Under the pieces are notes generated by a model. It was given only the letters and a program-made list of their open reading frames with translations, was not told the DNA's origin and made no database searches. DNA of 37,396 nucleotides, from positions 1 through 37,396 of the forward strand of contig ONLG01000022.1 of assembly GCA_900318625.1 (NCBI GenBank). Reading direction: 5' to 3'. Both the position numbers and the translations under genes were made by a program. The stretch's first letter is position 1. Each line of letters begins with the position of its first letter. This DNA comes from an uncultured Prevotella sp. (GTDB taxonomy: Bacteria; Bacteroidota; Bacteroidia; Bacteroidales; Bacteroidaceae). This document shows positions 23,177 to 31,823 of the stretch, one piece after another.

Positions 23177-24298
23177 TCACTGCCACCATTTCTTCTTCTT
23201 TGGCTTTCTTTTTACGAAGTTGTAGCCGAAGTAAATGTTTATTGAGCCGAAGGCATTGTTGGTAGAGAAGGCATCCTTGTGGTAGGAATAGCCGTGGAGG
23301 ATGGCACTCGCCCCGGCATACCAGCGCGTGTTGTTCCACACCAGACCCAGACGGGCAATGCCATCGAGGTTGAAATTGTTGAACGAAAACTCGCGGAGGT
23401 TGAACTTCACATGCTCGTTCTCTCCCACCGAACGCTTGTAGGCCACTGCCAGGCTGAGCGAAGCTGCCGCCAGCCAGTTGTGGGCAAACACCCAGTTGTA
23501 TGCGTAGCCTCCACTGAAAGATACATCCGTGTATATCACCTTGCCGTAGAGCTTGCTCTTGTCGATGCCATCCATGGCTTCGGGACCAAGCACATATTCA
23601 ACCATCTGGGTGAGTTTGTCCCATTCTATCGACAGCGACTGCCGCGTGAAACCAAATCCGAGCAGTGGCGAACCGGCACTGCGGCGCTGCACAGTGCTCT
23701 GGCTGAAGGCTGCCGGATAGGAAAAGCGGCGGTGGTTGAAGATATAATAGACGTTGAAACCGGTGATTTTAGAGGTCAGTCCGGCAAATGGAGCATTGCG
23801 GAGAGGACGCGTATTGACATTGTTTCCCAACGAAAGGCTGCGTATCTTGTAGTTGTCGCCGGTCTTGCGGTGGTAGAGGTCGACACCGATCTTTGAGCTG
23901 TAGATGCTGAAACCGTACTCCTGACGGGTTGAATTGTCCATTTTCAGGTTGAGATGCTTCACGTCTACGGTGTAGCCAAAGAATATCCAACGCCATCCGA
24001 AGTATGGTCCCACGCGCACCGTAACCTCCGGCGCGAGGGTGATTGACAGTCCGTCGCGCGTTTTCAGGCGGTAAACCTCATAGGTATTGGTGTTCTGCAA
24101 CATCACGGTGAAGTTGTAACGCTGCGGCTCTATGTATGTTGTATCAACATTGTTGAGTGACTGCAATCCTCTCAGAATATCCGACGGGGGTCTGTCGGCT
24201 CGCATCCACCTCACTGAATCCTGCCGTTCCTGTGCTTGCATCGGCAAGACGGCAGCAAGTAGCAGCAAGGCTATGGACGACTTCAGTATCTTCAGCAT
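23177..24298 (-). CDS. DUF4421 outer-membrane-type protein
   Basis: A 373-residue protein with a signal peptide (LKILKSSIALLLLAAVLPMQ, cut near AQA). Many alternating hydrophobic/polar stretches follow, with aromatic residues at strand ends, such as GPYFGWRWIFFGYTVDVKHL and FGSINIYFGYNFVKRKP at the end. This is the pattern of an outer-membrane beta-barrel and fits DUF4421. I set the start at the ATG at 24298, which directly precedes the signal peptide; the frame upstream adds 24 residues with no similarity. It sits 22 nt after the oxidoreductase gene. The function is unknown. Confidence 0.82.
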   Translation of the reverse strand: MLKILKSSIALLLLAAVLPMQAQERQDSVRWMRADRPPSDILRGLQSLNNVDTTYIEPQRYNFTVMLQNTNTYEVYRLKTRDGLSITLAPEVTVRVGPYFGWRWIFFGYTVDVKHLNLKMDNSTRQEYGFSIYSSKIGVDLYHRKTGDNYKIRSLSLGNNVNTRPLRNAPFAGLTSKITGFNVYYIFNHRRFSYPAAFSQSTVQRRSAGSPLLGFGFTRQSLSIEWDKLTQMVEYVLGPEAMDGIDKSKLYGKVIYTDVSFSGGYAYNWVFAHNWLAAASLSLAVAYKRSVGENEHVKFNLREFSFNNFNLDGIARLGLVWNNTRWYAGASAILHGYSYHKDAFSTNNAFGSINIYFGYNFVKRKPKKKKWWQ

Positions 24299-24320
24299 GG
24301 CAGAGGTTGGTTTTAGGTAG

Positions 24321-25304
24321 TCAGAGTTTACGCAATATGCGGTCCATGACCCAGTTGGTGGGAGTGGCACTGATACAGGTGCTCGAGCAAATGCCTATTC
24401 CCTGCAGGTCTTCAATCACGCTTTTGATTATAGGCAACTGCACGTAGGGCGGATTGGGAACGCTGATGGTCTGCTTGCCCTGGCTCAGATGGAGCTCTAT
24501 CGGGGAATAATCGTAGACGGCAAACGACACCATTCCCTTGTCGCCAATGACCTCGATGCGGTCCTCGCGCGCACTCTCATGCCCAACAAAGCACCACGAC
24601 GCGCTGCCGCTAAGCCCGCTTTCAAACTCGAACACCGCGCTTATGGTATCCTCGACATCGTAGAGGCCGCCCCTGTTAGCCTTGTAACCGTGGGCCCGGA
24701 CAATGACTCCAAACATATCCTGAAGCAGGTCGAGCTGGTGGGGAGCAAGGTCGTAGAAATATCCTCCGCCCGAAATCTTCGACTGAAGACGCCATGGCAG
24801 GTTCTCCTGAGTCTGATAGTCAAGTGCCCGCGGAGGGCATACAAAGCTGAGCTGAACATTGAGAAGCTTGCCGATAGTGCCGTCGGAGATAATCTGCTTG
24901 ACGCGTTGGAAGTAGGGCAAGTAGCGGCGGTAATATGCCACGAAGCACGGCACACCGGTCTGTTCGCTGATACGGTTGATGCGCACACAGTCATCATAGT
25001 TTGCCGCGAGGGGCTTTTCGATATATACCGGCTTACCCGCCTGCATAGCCATGATAGCGTATGTGGCATGAGAAGCAGGCGGAGTAGCCACATAGATTGC
25101 GTTGACCTCGGGGTCGTCGATAAGTTCCTGGGCATCGGTGAACCACTTTTTCACGTGATGGCGCTCTGCATACGAACGGGCATTATGGGCCTGACGGCTC
25201 ATCACAGCCTCGATATGCGAACCCTTGACCTCATTGAAAGCCGGTCCAGACTTCTTTTCTGTGACTTCGCCACAACCAATGAATCCCCAGCTGATGTGCT
25301 TCAT
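24321..25304 (-). CDS. Gfo/Idh/MocA-family oxidoreductase
   Basis: A 327-residue NAD(P)-dependent oxidoreductase of the Gfo/Idh/MocA type, which usually acts on sugars or inositol-like substrates. The N-terminal Rossmann fold has GCGEVTEKKSGPAF (residues 10-23). EKPLAANYDD near 95-105 is the family motif with the catalytic Lys. A C-terminal alpha/beta domain follows, with GGGYFYDLAPHQLDLLQDMF, where GG.....HQLD is the usual metal- or substrate-binding His segment. It is the first gene of a run with DUF4421, DUF1460 and deoD. The substrate cannot be predicted from the sequence. Confidence 0.9.
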   Translation of the reverse strand: MKHISWGFIGCGEVTEKKSGPAFNEVKGSHIEAVMSRQAHNARSYAERHHVKKWFTDAQELIDDPEVNAIYVATPPASHATYAIMAMQAGKPVYIEKPLAANYDDCVRINRISEQTGVPCFVAYYRRYLPYFQRVKQIISDGTIGKLLNVQLSFVCPPRALDYQTQENLPWRLQSKISGGGYFYDLAPHQLDLLQDMFGVIVRAHGYKANRGGLYDVEDTISAVFEFESGLSGSASWCFVGHESAREDRIEVIGDKGMVSFAVYDYSPIELHLSQGKQTISVPNPPYVQLPIIKSVIEDLQGIGICSSTCISATPTNWVMDRILRKL

Positions 25305-25345
25305 AAACGTTAACCTTCAAGTTTGAAACAAATAGTTTCGGCAAG

Positions 25346-25353
25346 CAAAAGTA
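25346..25353 (-). promoter_or_regulatory. -7 promoter box of the oxidoreductase gene
   Basis: The minus strand reads TACTTTTG, matching TAnnTTTG, about 40 nt before the ATG at 25304. It is divergent from the engB promoter. Confidence 0.6.
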
Positions 25354-25392
25354 GTAAATTTGAGCCACATAGCAGGCATTTGGGAATTTTAT

Positions 25393-25423
25393 TTTGCCAA
25401 GAGGCAATAAAATGCTAACTTTG
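25393..25423 (+). promoter_or_regulatory. Promoter of engB with both boxes
   Basis: TTTG (25393-25396) is followed after exactly 19 nt by TAACTTTG (25416-25423), the complete Bacteroidota consensus. The ATG of engB is 52 nt downstream. Confidence 0.75.
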
Positions 25424-25475
25424 CAGCGATTATGAATAGTGGCGAAAGAACTTTATTTCACCTTATTTTACCTAT

Positions 25476-26090
25476 ATGGCAATGCAAATCAACTCCTCAG
25501 AATTTACCATTTCATCACCAACCGTAAGCCGTTGTCCCAACGACAACAAGGCCGAATATGCCTTCATAGGCCGCTCAAACGTAGGAAAATCGAGCCTGAT
25601 AAATATGCTCTGCAACCACAAGGGGCTTGCCAAGACCTCGTCGATGCCGGGAAAGACACTGCTCATCAACCACTTCATCATCAACAAGGAGTGGTATCTG
25701 GTGGATCTTCCGGGCTACGGATATGCCAAAAGCAGCAAAAAGATGCAGAAACAGCTTGAACAGATGATTGCGCAATACATCCTTCAGCGCGAGCAGCTGG
25801 TCAATGTGTTTGTGCTGATAGACATCCGCCACGAGCAGCAGAAGGTAGACCGCGAGTTCATTGACTGGCTCGGACAGAGCAATGTGCCCTTTACCATCGT
25901 CTTCACAAAGGCCGACAAGCTCTCGCAAAGCAAGGTACGGAGCAATGCCAAGGCGTGGATGGACAAGCTGCTCGACACATGGGAGTCTCTGCCACCTTAT
26001 TATATTACAAGCGCTGAGACAAGACAGGGAAGAGAGGAGCTGCTGAACTACATAGACCAAATTAACCAATCGTTGAGCGACAATGGCTAA
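25476..26090 (+). CDS. engB: Ribosome biogenesis GTPase EngB/YsxC
   Basis: A 204-residue GTPase of the YihA/EngB family, needed for assembly of the large ribosomal subunit. GTP-binding motifs are G1 GRSNVGKSS (36-44), G3 DLPGYGYAK (about 80-88), G4 TKADK (about 148-152) and G5 SAETRQG near 180. The N-terminal EFTISSP strand is typical. The ABC-F gene begins 8 nt before its stop, so the two are translationally coupled. An out-of-frame ATG at 25431 in the leader opens a 31-codon frame overlapping the start, whose significance is unclear. A Met at 25482 is an alternative start. Confidence 0.94.
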   Translation: MAMQINSSEFTISSPTVSRCPNDNKAEYAFIGRSNVGKSSLINMLCNHKGLAKTSSMPGKTLLINHFIINKEWYLVDLPGYGYAKSSKKMQKQLEQMIAQYILQREQLVNVFVLIDIRHEQQKVDREFIDWLGQSNVPFTIVFTKADKLSQSKVRSNAKAWMDKLLDTWESLPPYYITSAETRQGREELLNYIDQINQSLSDNG

Positions 26091-27879
26091 CATACCTTAC
26101 CTCGACGTGCAGAACCTGACGAAATCGTTTGGCGAGCTGTTGCTGCTTGACGACGTGAGCTTCTCTATTTCGGAAGGACAACGCGTGGGACTGATTGCAA
26201 AGAACGGCACGGGAAAGAGCACACTGCTGAACATTCTCACAGGAAAGGAGTCGCACGACAGCGGCAGCATCATCTATCGGCGCGACCTGAAGGTGGGCTT
26301 TCTGGAACAGGCACCTGTCTTCGACCCGAAGGAGAGCGTGCTGCAAGCCTGCTTCAACCATCAGGGCGACGAAGAGAAGATTCTCAAAGCCAAACAGATA
26401 CTGACGCAGCTGAGGATAAACGACCTTAACCAACCTATGGGGGAACTCTCTGGCGGACAGCAGAAGCGTGTGGCATTGGCAAACGTTCTGATCACAGCCC
26501 CGGACTTCCTGATACTCGACGAGCCCACCAACCACCTCGACCTCGAGATGACCGAGTGGCTCGAAGGCTTTCTCTCGCGAGGCAACAAGACATTGTTCAT
26601 GGTTACACACGACCGCTTCTTCCTCGACCGGGTGTGCAACAGTATTCTGGAAATCGACGACAGGCAGATATACAACTACAAAGGCAACTACTCCTACTAT
26701 CTGGAAAAGCGACAACAACGCATCGACGCACGACGCGCAGAGGTGGCACGCGCCAACAATCTCTACCGAAAGGAGCTGGAGTGGATGCGCCGTATGCCAC
26801 AGGCACGCGGCCACAAGGCACGCTATCGCGAAGAGGCTTTCTACGAACTCGAGGCTATCGCAAAGCAGAAAATTGAGGAACGGCAGATAAGGCTCAAGTC
26901 GAGAAACGTCTACATAGGCTCGAAAATCTTTGAGGCACAGTATGTATCAAAGGCTTTCGGCGACAATGTCATACTGCATGACTTCTACTACAACTTTGCA
27001 CGCTTCGAGAAAATGGGAATCGTTGGCAGCAACGGCACGGGCAAATCGACATTCGTGAAAATGCTGCTGGGGCTCGTTCCGCCCGACAGCGGACAGTTTG
27101 TCGTGGGCGAAACAGTGAGGTTCGGCTACTTCTCACAGCAGGGACTACAGTTCCGCGACGACCAAAAAGTAATCGACGTGGTGCGCGACATTGCCGACTA
27201 TATCGATATGGGAGGGGGCAAGCACATCTCGGCTTCACAGCTGTTGCAGCACTTCCTGTTCACCAACGAGCAGCAACACAACTTCGTGAGGAAGCTGAGC
27301 GGCGGCGAAAAGAGAAAGCTCTATCTCTGCACAGTGCTGATGCAAAACCCAAACTTCCTTGTTCTCGACGAGCCGACCAACGACCTGGACATCCAAACCC
27401 TGCAAATCCTGGAAGAATATCTACAGGATTTCCCGGGCTGTGTTATCGTGGTGTCGCACGACCGCTACTTCACCGACAAGGTGGTAGACCACTTACTGGT
27501 GTTTAAAGGCAACGGACAGGTGAACGATTTTCCCGGCAACTACACGCAATACCGCCTATGGCAGAAAGCCAACACCGACAACGGCAAACAGGAAAGCGGC
27601 AAGAAAGACAGCAATCCTACGGTCAAGAAAAAGGCTGAAAGGCAAAAGCCACAGCCCGAGAAGCGCAGAATGACATACAAGGAGAGGCTCGAATTTGAGA
27701 AGCTCGACAAGGAAATTGCCGACATGGAAGCCGAGAAGAAACGCATGGAAGAGGCTCTGTGCAGCGGCACGTTATCCGTAGAAGAAATCACCGACCTGAG
27801 TCGCAGGCTGCCGGCACTGAACGACGAGCTGGAAGAAAAGAGCATGAGGTGGCTCGAACTGAGCGAAATTAACGGTTAA
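26083..27879 (+). CDS. ABC-F ATPase, Uup-like
   Basis: A 598-residue protein with two ABC cassettes and no transmembrane segments, the ABC-F layout of translation factors that act on the ribosomal E site. The first Walker A NGTGKST is at 41-47, the first signature [13 protein letters not shown] near 126, and Walker [14 protein letters not shown] follows. The linker (about 210-280) is rich in Arg and Glu and helical, as in the P-site tRNA interaction motif. The second Walker A is GSNGTGKST and the second signature [12 protein letters not shown] Lys/Glu-rich coiled coil (about 510-598) resembles the Uup C-terminal DNA-binding domain. Overlap with engB implies coupling. An antibiotic-resistance role is not suggested. 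Confidence 0.92.
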   Translation: MANIPYLDVQNLTKSFGELLLLDDVSFSISEGQRVGLIAKNGTGKSTLLNILTGKESHDSGSIIYRRDLKVGFLEQAPVFDPKESVLQACFNHQGDEEKILKAKQILTQLRINDLNQPMGELSGGQQKRVALANVLITAPDFLILDEPTNHLDLEMTEWLEGFLSRGNKTLFMVTHDRFFLDRVCNSILEIDDRQIYNYKGNYSYYLEKRQQRIDARRAEVARANNLYRKELEWMRRMPQARGHKARYREEAFYELEAIAKQKIEERQIRLKSRNVYIGSKIFEAQYVSKAFGDNVILHDFYYNFARFEKMGIVGSNGTGKSTFVKMLLGLVPPDSGQFVVGETVRFGYFSQQGLQFRDDQKVIDVVRDIADYIDMGGGKHISASQLLQHFLFTNEQQHNFVRKLSGGEKRKLYLCTVLMQNPNFLVLDEPTNDLDIQTLQILEEYLQDFPGCVIVVSHDRYFTDKVVDHLLVFKGNGQVNDFPGNYTQYRLWQKANTDNGKQESGKKDSNPTVKKKAERQKPQPEKRRMTYKERLEFEKLDKEIADMEAEKKRMEEALCSGTLSVEEITDLSRRLPALNDELEEKSMRWLELSEING

Positions 27880-27937
27880 AGATTATTAAAAATGATGCTG
27901 CAATCACGCTAAATGGTGATTTGTTGCTCCTTTTTAC

Positions 27938-27945
27938 TACCTTTG
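27938..27945 (+). promoter_or_regulatory. -7 promoter box of rho
   Basis: TACCTTTG matches TAnnTTTG. TTTG at 27920-27923 is only 14 nt upstream, so the -33 spacing is short. The leader to the ATG at 28023 would be about 70 nt. Confidence 0.6.
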
Positions 27946-27961
27946 CATCCGATTTCAGCCC

Positions 27962-27989
27962 GTTACGTTTCCGCAAACAGAAACGTAAC
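27962..27989 (+). promoter_or_regulatory. Perfect hairpin in the rho leader
   Basis: GTTACGTTTC (27962-27971) pairs perfectly with GAAACGTAAC (27980-27989) across an 8-nt loop, starting about 10 nt after the predicted transcription start. It has no T tract, so it is not a simple terminator. AAACAGAAAC occurs twice around and after the right arm. It may regulate rho expression, since Rho autoregulation through its leader is known in E. coli. Confidence 0.5.
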
Positions 27990-28022
27990 TCCATAAACAG
28001 AAACTTATTCTCATTACAATTT

Positions 28023-29969
28023 ATGTATAATAAAGAAGAATTATTGGCGAAAGAAATGTCCGAATTGGAGTCTATCGCACAAAGCATGGGGGCACTATAC
28101 GATGCTGAAGACGACAAGGAAAGCATCATATACTCTATCCTCGACAAGCAGGCCATTGAGGCAGGAAGCACCTCGCAGGCCGCATCAAAGCGCAAGCGCA
28201 CCCGCATAACAAAGAAAGACACCGACCACGTGTACAGCGTGAACGGCAAGGAGGGCGAAAACCTCGACACAAAGAAAAACAAAACCCAGAAAGACCAGCC
28301 CGCTCTTTTCAAAGACTTAGAGTCCGAAGCAGATGACGAAATGGCGGTTGCAGACCCTCTGGCTGCCTTCCCGAAGCACCGCGGACGCAAGTCGAAAGCC
28401 GAGCTCGAGGCTATAGCCGCCGCAAAGGCTATGGCTGAGAAGGCTAATGCTGAGCTTCAAGACAATCAGCAAGCAGATACAGAGAGTCAAGACACTGTCG
28501 AAAGCATCGATGCCACAACGGATGTGGTGCCCGAACAGGTTCTGGAAGCCGTCGACAACAGCAGCGACAATGGCGACGATAACGCAAGGCTGATTGCCGA
28601 ATTGCAGCAGAAAGTGAACCGCCACAACGAGAGCGAAGAGGAGAAACGCCAGGCCACGGCAGAAGGACTGTGGGCCGACGACCCGGCTGACGGCACCGAC
28701 TTCATAACAGTGGTGGACCTGCCTATCGAAGACCAGGGGGCAATACCCTCGTTCGATATGTTCGACCGCCCCACCACCCCACTGTCGCAACCCGAAACTC
28801 CGCAACCGACAGCACAGCAGAAGGCGGCCAAGGACCAACAGTTCGACTTCTCAAACTTCATCACGGCCAACGGAGTGCTTGAGGTGATGCCCGACAGCTA
28901 TGGCTTCCTGCGCTCAAGCGACTACAACTACCTCTCATCGCCCGACGACGTGTATGTTTCTACCCAGCAGATAAAGCGCTACGGACTGAAGACAGGCGAC
29001 GTTGTGGAGTGTCATGTGCGTCCGCCGCACGACGGAGAGAAGTACTTCCCGCTGATGAGCATCGACAAGATAAACGGTCGCAAGCCCACAGAGGTGAGAG
29101 ACCGCATACCTTTCGAGCACCTCACACCGCTCTTCCCCGACGAGAAATTCACGCTCTGCGGCGACCAGCGCACCACAAACCTGTCGACACGAATAGTCGA
29201 CCTGTTCTCGCCGATAGGCAAAGGACAGCGCGCACTGATAGTAGCACAGCCCAAAACGGGTAAGACCATCCTGATGAAAGACATTGCCAATGCCATCGCT
29301 GCCAACCATCCCGAAGCATACCTGATGATGTTGCTCATAGACGAACGCCCCGAGGAGGTAACAGATATGGCACGCACAGTGGATGCAGAGGTTATCGCCT
29401 CAACCTTCGACGAGCCTGCCGAGCGCCACGTGAAGATAGCCGGCATCGTGCTGGAGAAGGCTAAGCGAATGGTGGAATGTGGCCACGACGTGGTTATCTT
29501 CCTCGATTCAATCACCCGTCTGGCACGCGCATACAACACTGTTTCGCCCGCATCGGGAAAGGTTCTCACGGGTGGTGTAGATGCAAATGCCCTTCAGAAG
29601 CCGAAGCGCTTCTTCGGTGCGGCTCGCAACATTGAGGGGGGCGGCTCGCTGACAATCATTGCCACGGCTCTGATAGACACCGGCTCAAAGATGGACGAGG
29701 TGATCTTCGAGGAGTTCAAGGGTACCGGCAACATGGAGTTGCAGCTCGACCGCTCGCTCTCCAACAAGCGAATATTCCCAGCCGTGAACCTCGTGGCTTC
29801 GTCTACTCGCCGCGACGACTTGCTGCAAGACAAGACTACGCTCGACCGTATGTGGATACTGCGCAAGTATATAGCCGACATGAACCCGATAGAAGCTATG
29901 AACTCAATCCACGACAGGATGAAGAAGACACGCGACAACGAGGAGTTCCTACTGTCGATGAACTCATAA
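28023..29969 (+). CDS. rho: Transcription termination factor Rho with long disordered insert
   Basis: A 648-residue Rho, the hexameric RNA helicase that ends transcription at Rho-dependent sites. A short N-terminal helical part (1-45) is followed by an acidic, Gln/Asp/Ala-rich low-complexity segment (about 50-270), absent from the 419-residue E. coli protein. The RNA-binding domain then begins ([13 protein letters not shown], from about 280). The ATPase core has Walker A PKTGKT near 410, Walker [17 protein letters not shown], the Q-loop region [20 protein letters not shown], and the R-loop [10 protein letters not shown] set the start at the ATG at 28023 because the frame upstream would include the promoter and leader hairpin. 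Bacteroides Rho has a similar disordered insert reported to drive phase separation. Confidence 0.95.
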   Translation: MYNKEELLAKEMSELESIAQSMGALYDAEDDKESIIYSILDKQAIEAGSTSQAASKRKRTRITKKDTDHVYSVNGKEGENLDTKKNKTQKDQPALFKDLESEADDEMAVADPLAAFPKHRGRKSKAELEAIAAAKAMAEKANAELQDNQQADTESQDTVESIDATTDVVPEQVLEAVDNSSDNGDDNARLIAELQQKVNRHNESEEEKRQATAEGLWADDPADGTDFITVVDLPIEDQGAIPSFDMFDRPTTPLSQPETPQPTAQQKAAKDQQFDFSNFITANGVLEVMPDSYGFLRSSDYNYLSSPDDVYVSTQQIKRYGLKTGDVVECHVRPPHDGEKYFPLMSIDKINGRKPTEVRDRIPFEHLTPLFPDEKFTLCGDQRTTNLSTRIVDLFSPIGKGQRALIVAQPKTGKTILMKDIANAIAANHPEAYLMMLLIDERPEEVTDMARTVDAEVIASTFDEPAERHVKIAGIVLEKAKRMVECGHDVVIFLDSITRLARAYNTVSPASGKVLTGGVDANALQKPKRFFGAARNIEGGGSLTIIATALIDTGSKMDEVIFEEFKGTGNMELQLDRSLSNKRIFPAVNLVASSTRRDDLLQDKTTLDRMWILRKYIADMNPIEAMNSIHDRMKKTRDNEEFLLSMNS

Positions 29970-29980
29970 CGACATACAAC

Positions 29981-30025
29981 AAATGGCCAACCTGCTTACA
30001 GAAAGAGGTTGGCCATTTATTTTTT
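29981..30025 (+). terminator. Intrinsic terminator of rho
   Basis: AAATGGCCAACCT (29981-29993) pairs perfectly with AGGTTGGCCATTT (30005-30017), then ATTTTTTG. It is 11 nt after the rho stop codon. Confidence 0.9.
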
Positions 30026-30181
30026 GCCCAATACCTGAGTGCTAAGTCGTTGGGAATATAGGCATATAGGTCTTATAAGGCTCATAAAACCAATATGTTC
30101 TATTACCCAGATGGTCTACCGCACCCCCTTGGGGGAAAGATGGGGGCTTCCAATATGGGCCATATTACTGACCCACCCCTA

Positions 30182-30200
30182 CCCCTCCCCAAGGGAGGGG
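30182..30200. repeat. C/G-rich hairpin, second copy
   Basis: CCCCTCCCCAAGGGAGGGG is identical to the copy at 21466-21484. Both lie in gaps between convergent genes. Confidence 0.75.
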
Positions 30201-30257
30201 GAAGCAAACAACCCACCATAAGTTATTCTTCCCCCTTTGGGGGGATTGAGGGGGCTA

Positions 30258-30276
30258 CCAATATGAGTCATATTGG
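30258..30276. repeat. A/T palindrome CCAATATGAGTCATATTGG
   Basis: A nearly perfect palindrome; a related copy (CCAATATGGGCCATATT) lies at 30150-30166. Both are preceded by GGGGGCT, so a unit of about 26 bp is repeated with a spacing of about 108 nt. Confidence 0.65.
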
Positions 30277-30287
30277 TAAAATAAAAG

Positions 30288-30312
30288 CCCCTCCCCGTGG
30301 TTGGGGAAGGGC
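30288..30312 (-). terminator. Terminator of the glycogen operon
   Basis: GCCC and CCCC on the left pair with GGGG and GGGC on the right across a short loop. On the minus strand the stem is followed by TTTTATTTT. The stop of the GH57 gene is 19 nt upstream on that strand. Confidence 0.75.
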
Positions 30313-30330
30313 GATAGGTGATGCAAATAC

Positions 30331-31728
30331 TTATTCTGCCTTTGCAGCTTTCTTTGCCGTGGACTTCTTGGCAGCCGGCTTCTTGGGAGCCTTGGCACCA
30401 TCGATCTTTGCGCGTAGCTTGTCGCTCTCGGCCTCTATCTTGGCTATCTTGGTCTTCAGGCGAACGATTTCCTTCTCCTTCATCTCTATTTCATCACCCT
30501 GGTTGCGGATGGTGGTGAGCAGTGAGTTGAGTTCCTCGTTGTCGATTTCTTCTGGATAGAGACGGTTTACGCGGTTTATGAAGTCGCCGAGAATGTTCAT
30601 ATAGTTTGTAAACGCGTCGAAGGGCGAGCTGTAGATACCGCGGTCGAGACCAACATTGCTTGGCTTAGTAGTCATAAAGCGGAAGTTGTTGCTTGCCTGC
30701 AGGTAGTCCCAATCCTGATTGATACGTGGGTCATTGGCTATACGAACGCGGTCGGCCACACTGTAGAGCTTGTTGAAAGCCTCACGCTGCATGGGGTTGC
30801 CGAGCCAAGTGCTTACATCGCGCTCCTCGTCGTTCCACGAAACAGAGTTTGGCACATCGAGTGCGCCCACGCTCTTTGTCTTCATACAGAGCTCGAGAGG
30901 TGTTGAGAATGTTATGCCACGCTCCTTGGCACAGAACGGCAGCGCACGCAGGAACTCCAAGATGTTGCTCGACAGCGGCTGTGCTATGCCGAGGGCCGAC
31001 AACTCCATGAAGATATTGATAATCTGGCTCTCTTCGGGATGGCTTGCAATCTCGTCCATATAGTTGTCGGCAAAGAGCGGATAGCCTTCCCAGTCGCTGT
31101 TGTTGAAGCGAAGCGAGATGTCGTCGCTGAGTTTCACGTCGCGCAGCAAGAGCTTGAGCTGCGGTGCAAGGGCGCAGTGGTACAGGTAGTGCGGCGATTT
31201 CCAGCCGAGGATGTGCTTTGCTCCTTCGGTCAACATTCCCTTGAAGCCCATCTGCGAGGCTGTAAGACCAATCTCGTCGCTGTAGATAAGCGAGGAATTG
31301 CGGAGCACCTTGGGCTCCACGCCGAAGTACTCTTTCATCTTAGCCACCTGTTTCTTCACGTCGGCAATGAAGCACTCGTCGTTGACGAGCGACGAAAGGC
31401 CGTGGCTGTATGGCTCGGCAAGGAATTCTACGCAGCCTGTTTCGGCAAGCTGCTGCAGTTTCTCTATTACCTGCGGAGCGTAAACCTCGAGCTGCTCCAT
31501 TCCGACACCCGAGATAGAGAACGCTACCTTGAAGAACTTTCCGTTTTCGTGGATCATTTCAAGCAAGGTATTGAGCGCCGGAATATACGAACGCTCAGCA
31601 ATCTCGGTTATCGAACGCTCGTTCTCATAATCGTCATAATAGTAATGGTCGGCTCCTATATCAAAGAAGCGATAACGTTTGAGATGAATAATCTGATGTA
31701 TCTCAAAATATAGACAAATGGTTTTCAT
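30331..31728 (-). CDS. GH57-family alpha-amylase-like enzyme with basic tail
   Basis: A 465-residue glycoside hydrolase of family GH57, which acts on alpha-glucans with a retaining mechanism. The opening TICLYFEIHQ has the conserved His-Gln of region 1, and CVEFLAEPYSHGLSSL and the GWKSPHYLYHC region follow in order. Past the catalytic part (about 1-390) comes a coiled coil (about 395-440) and then a Lys/Ala-rich tail of about 20 residues (KAPKKPAAKKSTAKK), resembling eukaryotic histone H1 tails. I took the ATG at 31728; the frame upstream contains a C/G-rich repeat. It is the last gene of the debranching enzyme-GT4-GH57 operon, which points to glycogen turnover. Confidence 0.87.
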   Translation of the reverse strand: MKTICLYFEIHQIIHLKRYRFFDIGADHYYYDDYENERSITEIAERSYIPALNTLLEMIHENGKFFKVAFSISGVGMEQLEVYAPQVIEKLQQLAETGCVEFLAEPYSHGLSSLVNDECFIADVKKQVAKMKEYFGVEPKVLRNSSLIYSDEIGLTASQMGFKGMLTEGAKHILGWKSPHYLYHCALAPQLKLLLRDVKLSDDISLRFNNSDWEGYPLFADNYMDEIASHPEESQIINIFMELSALGIAQPLSSNILEFLRALPFCAKERGITFSTPLELCMKTKSVGALDVPNSVSWNDEERDVSTWLGNPMQREAFNKLYSVADRVRIANDPRINQDWDYLQASNNFRFMTTKPSNVGLDRGIYSSPFDAFTNYMNILGDFINRVNRLYPEEIDNEELNSLLTTIRNQGDEIEMKEKEIVRLKTKIAKIEAESDKLRAKIDGAKAPKKPAAKKSTAKKAAKAE

Positions 31729-31749
31729 AAATGTCAGCCCCCCTCTTAT

Positions 31750-31762
31750 CCCCCTTAAGGGG
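31750..31762. repeat. C/G-rich palindrome between the GT4 and GH57 genes
   Basis: CCCCCTTAAGGGG lies in the 95-nt gap inside the operon and resembles the other C/G-rich palindromes in the window. It could form a stem in the transcript and lower expression of the last gene, but this is not shown. Confidence 0.55.
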
Positions 31763-31823
31763 AAGACCATAGCGAGGGCATTGGGTCTTTATCAATTATT
31801 TAATTATTTAATTTTTAAATTAT

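Larger units (their letters stand above)
29970..30330. other. Repeat-rich intergenic region after rho
   Basis: This 361-nt gap between convergent rho and the GH57 gene has no credible gene. It holds the rho terminator, then C/G-rich palindromes at 30124-30135, 30182-30200 and 30231-30244. It also holds two related A/T palindromes at 30150-30166 and 30258-30276, each following GGGGGCT, and the GH57 terminator at 30288-30312. CCAATATG occurs three times (30090, 30150, 30258). The arrangement looks like an accumulation of dispersed intergenic repeats. Confidence 0.7.

Noticed and set aside
24489-25313. A 274-codon plus-strand frame opposite the oxidoreductase gene
   Set aside because: Antisense shadow; the minus-strand gene has the complete Gfo/Idh/MocA motif set.
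25431-25526. Out-of-frame 31-codon frame in the engB leader, considered as a regulatory small ORF
   Set aside because: It has no ribosome site and no recognisable peptide feature; an ATG in a 52-nt leader is expected by chance often enough.
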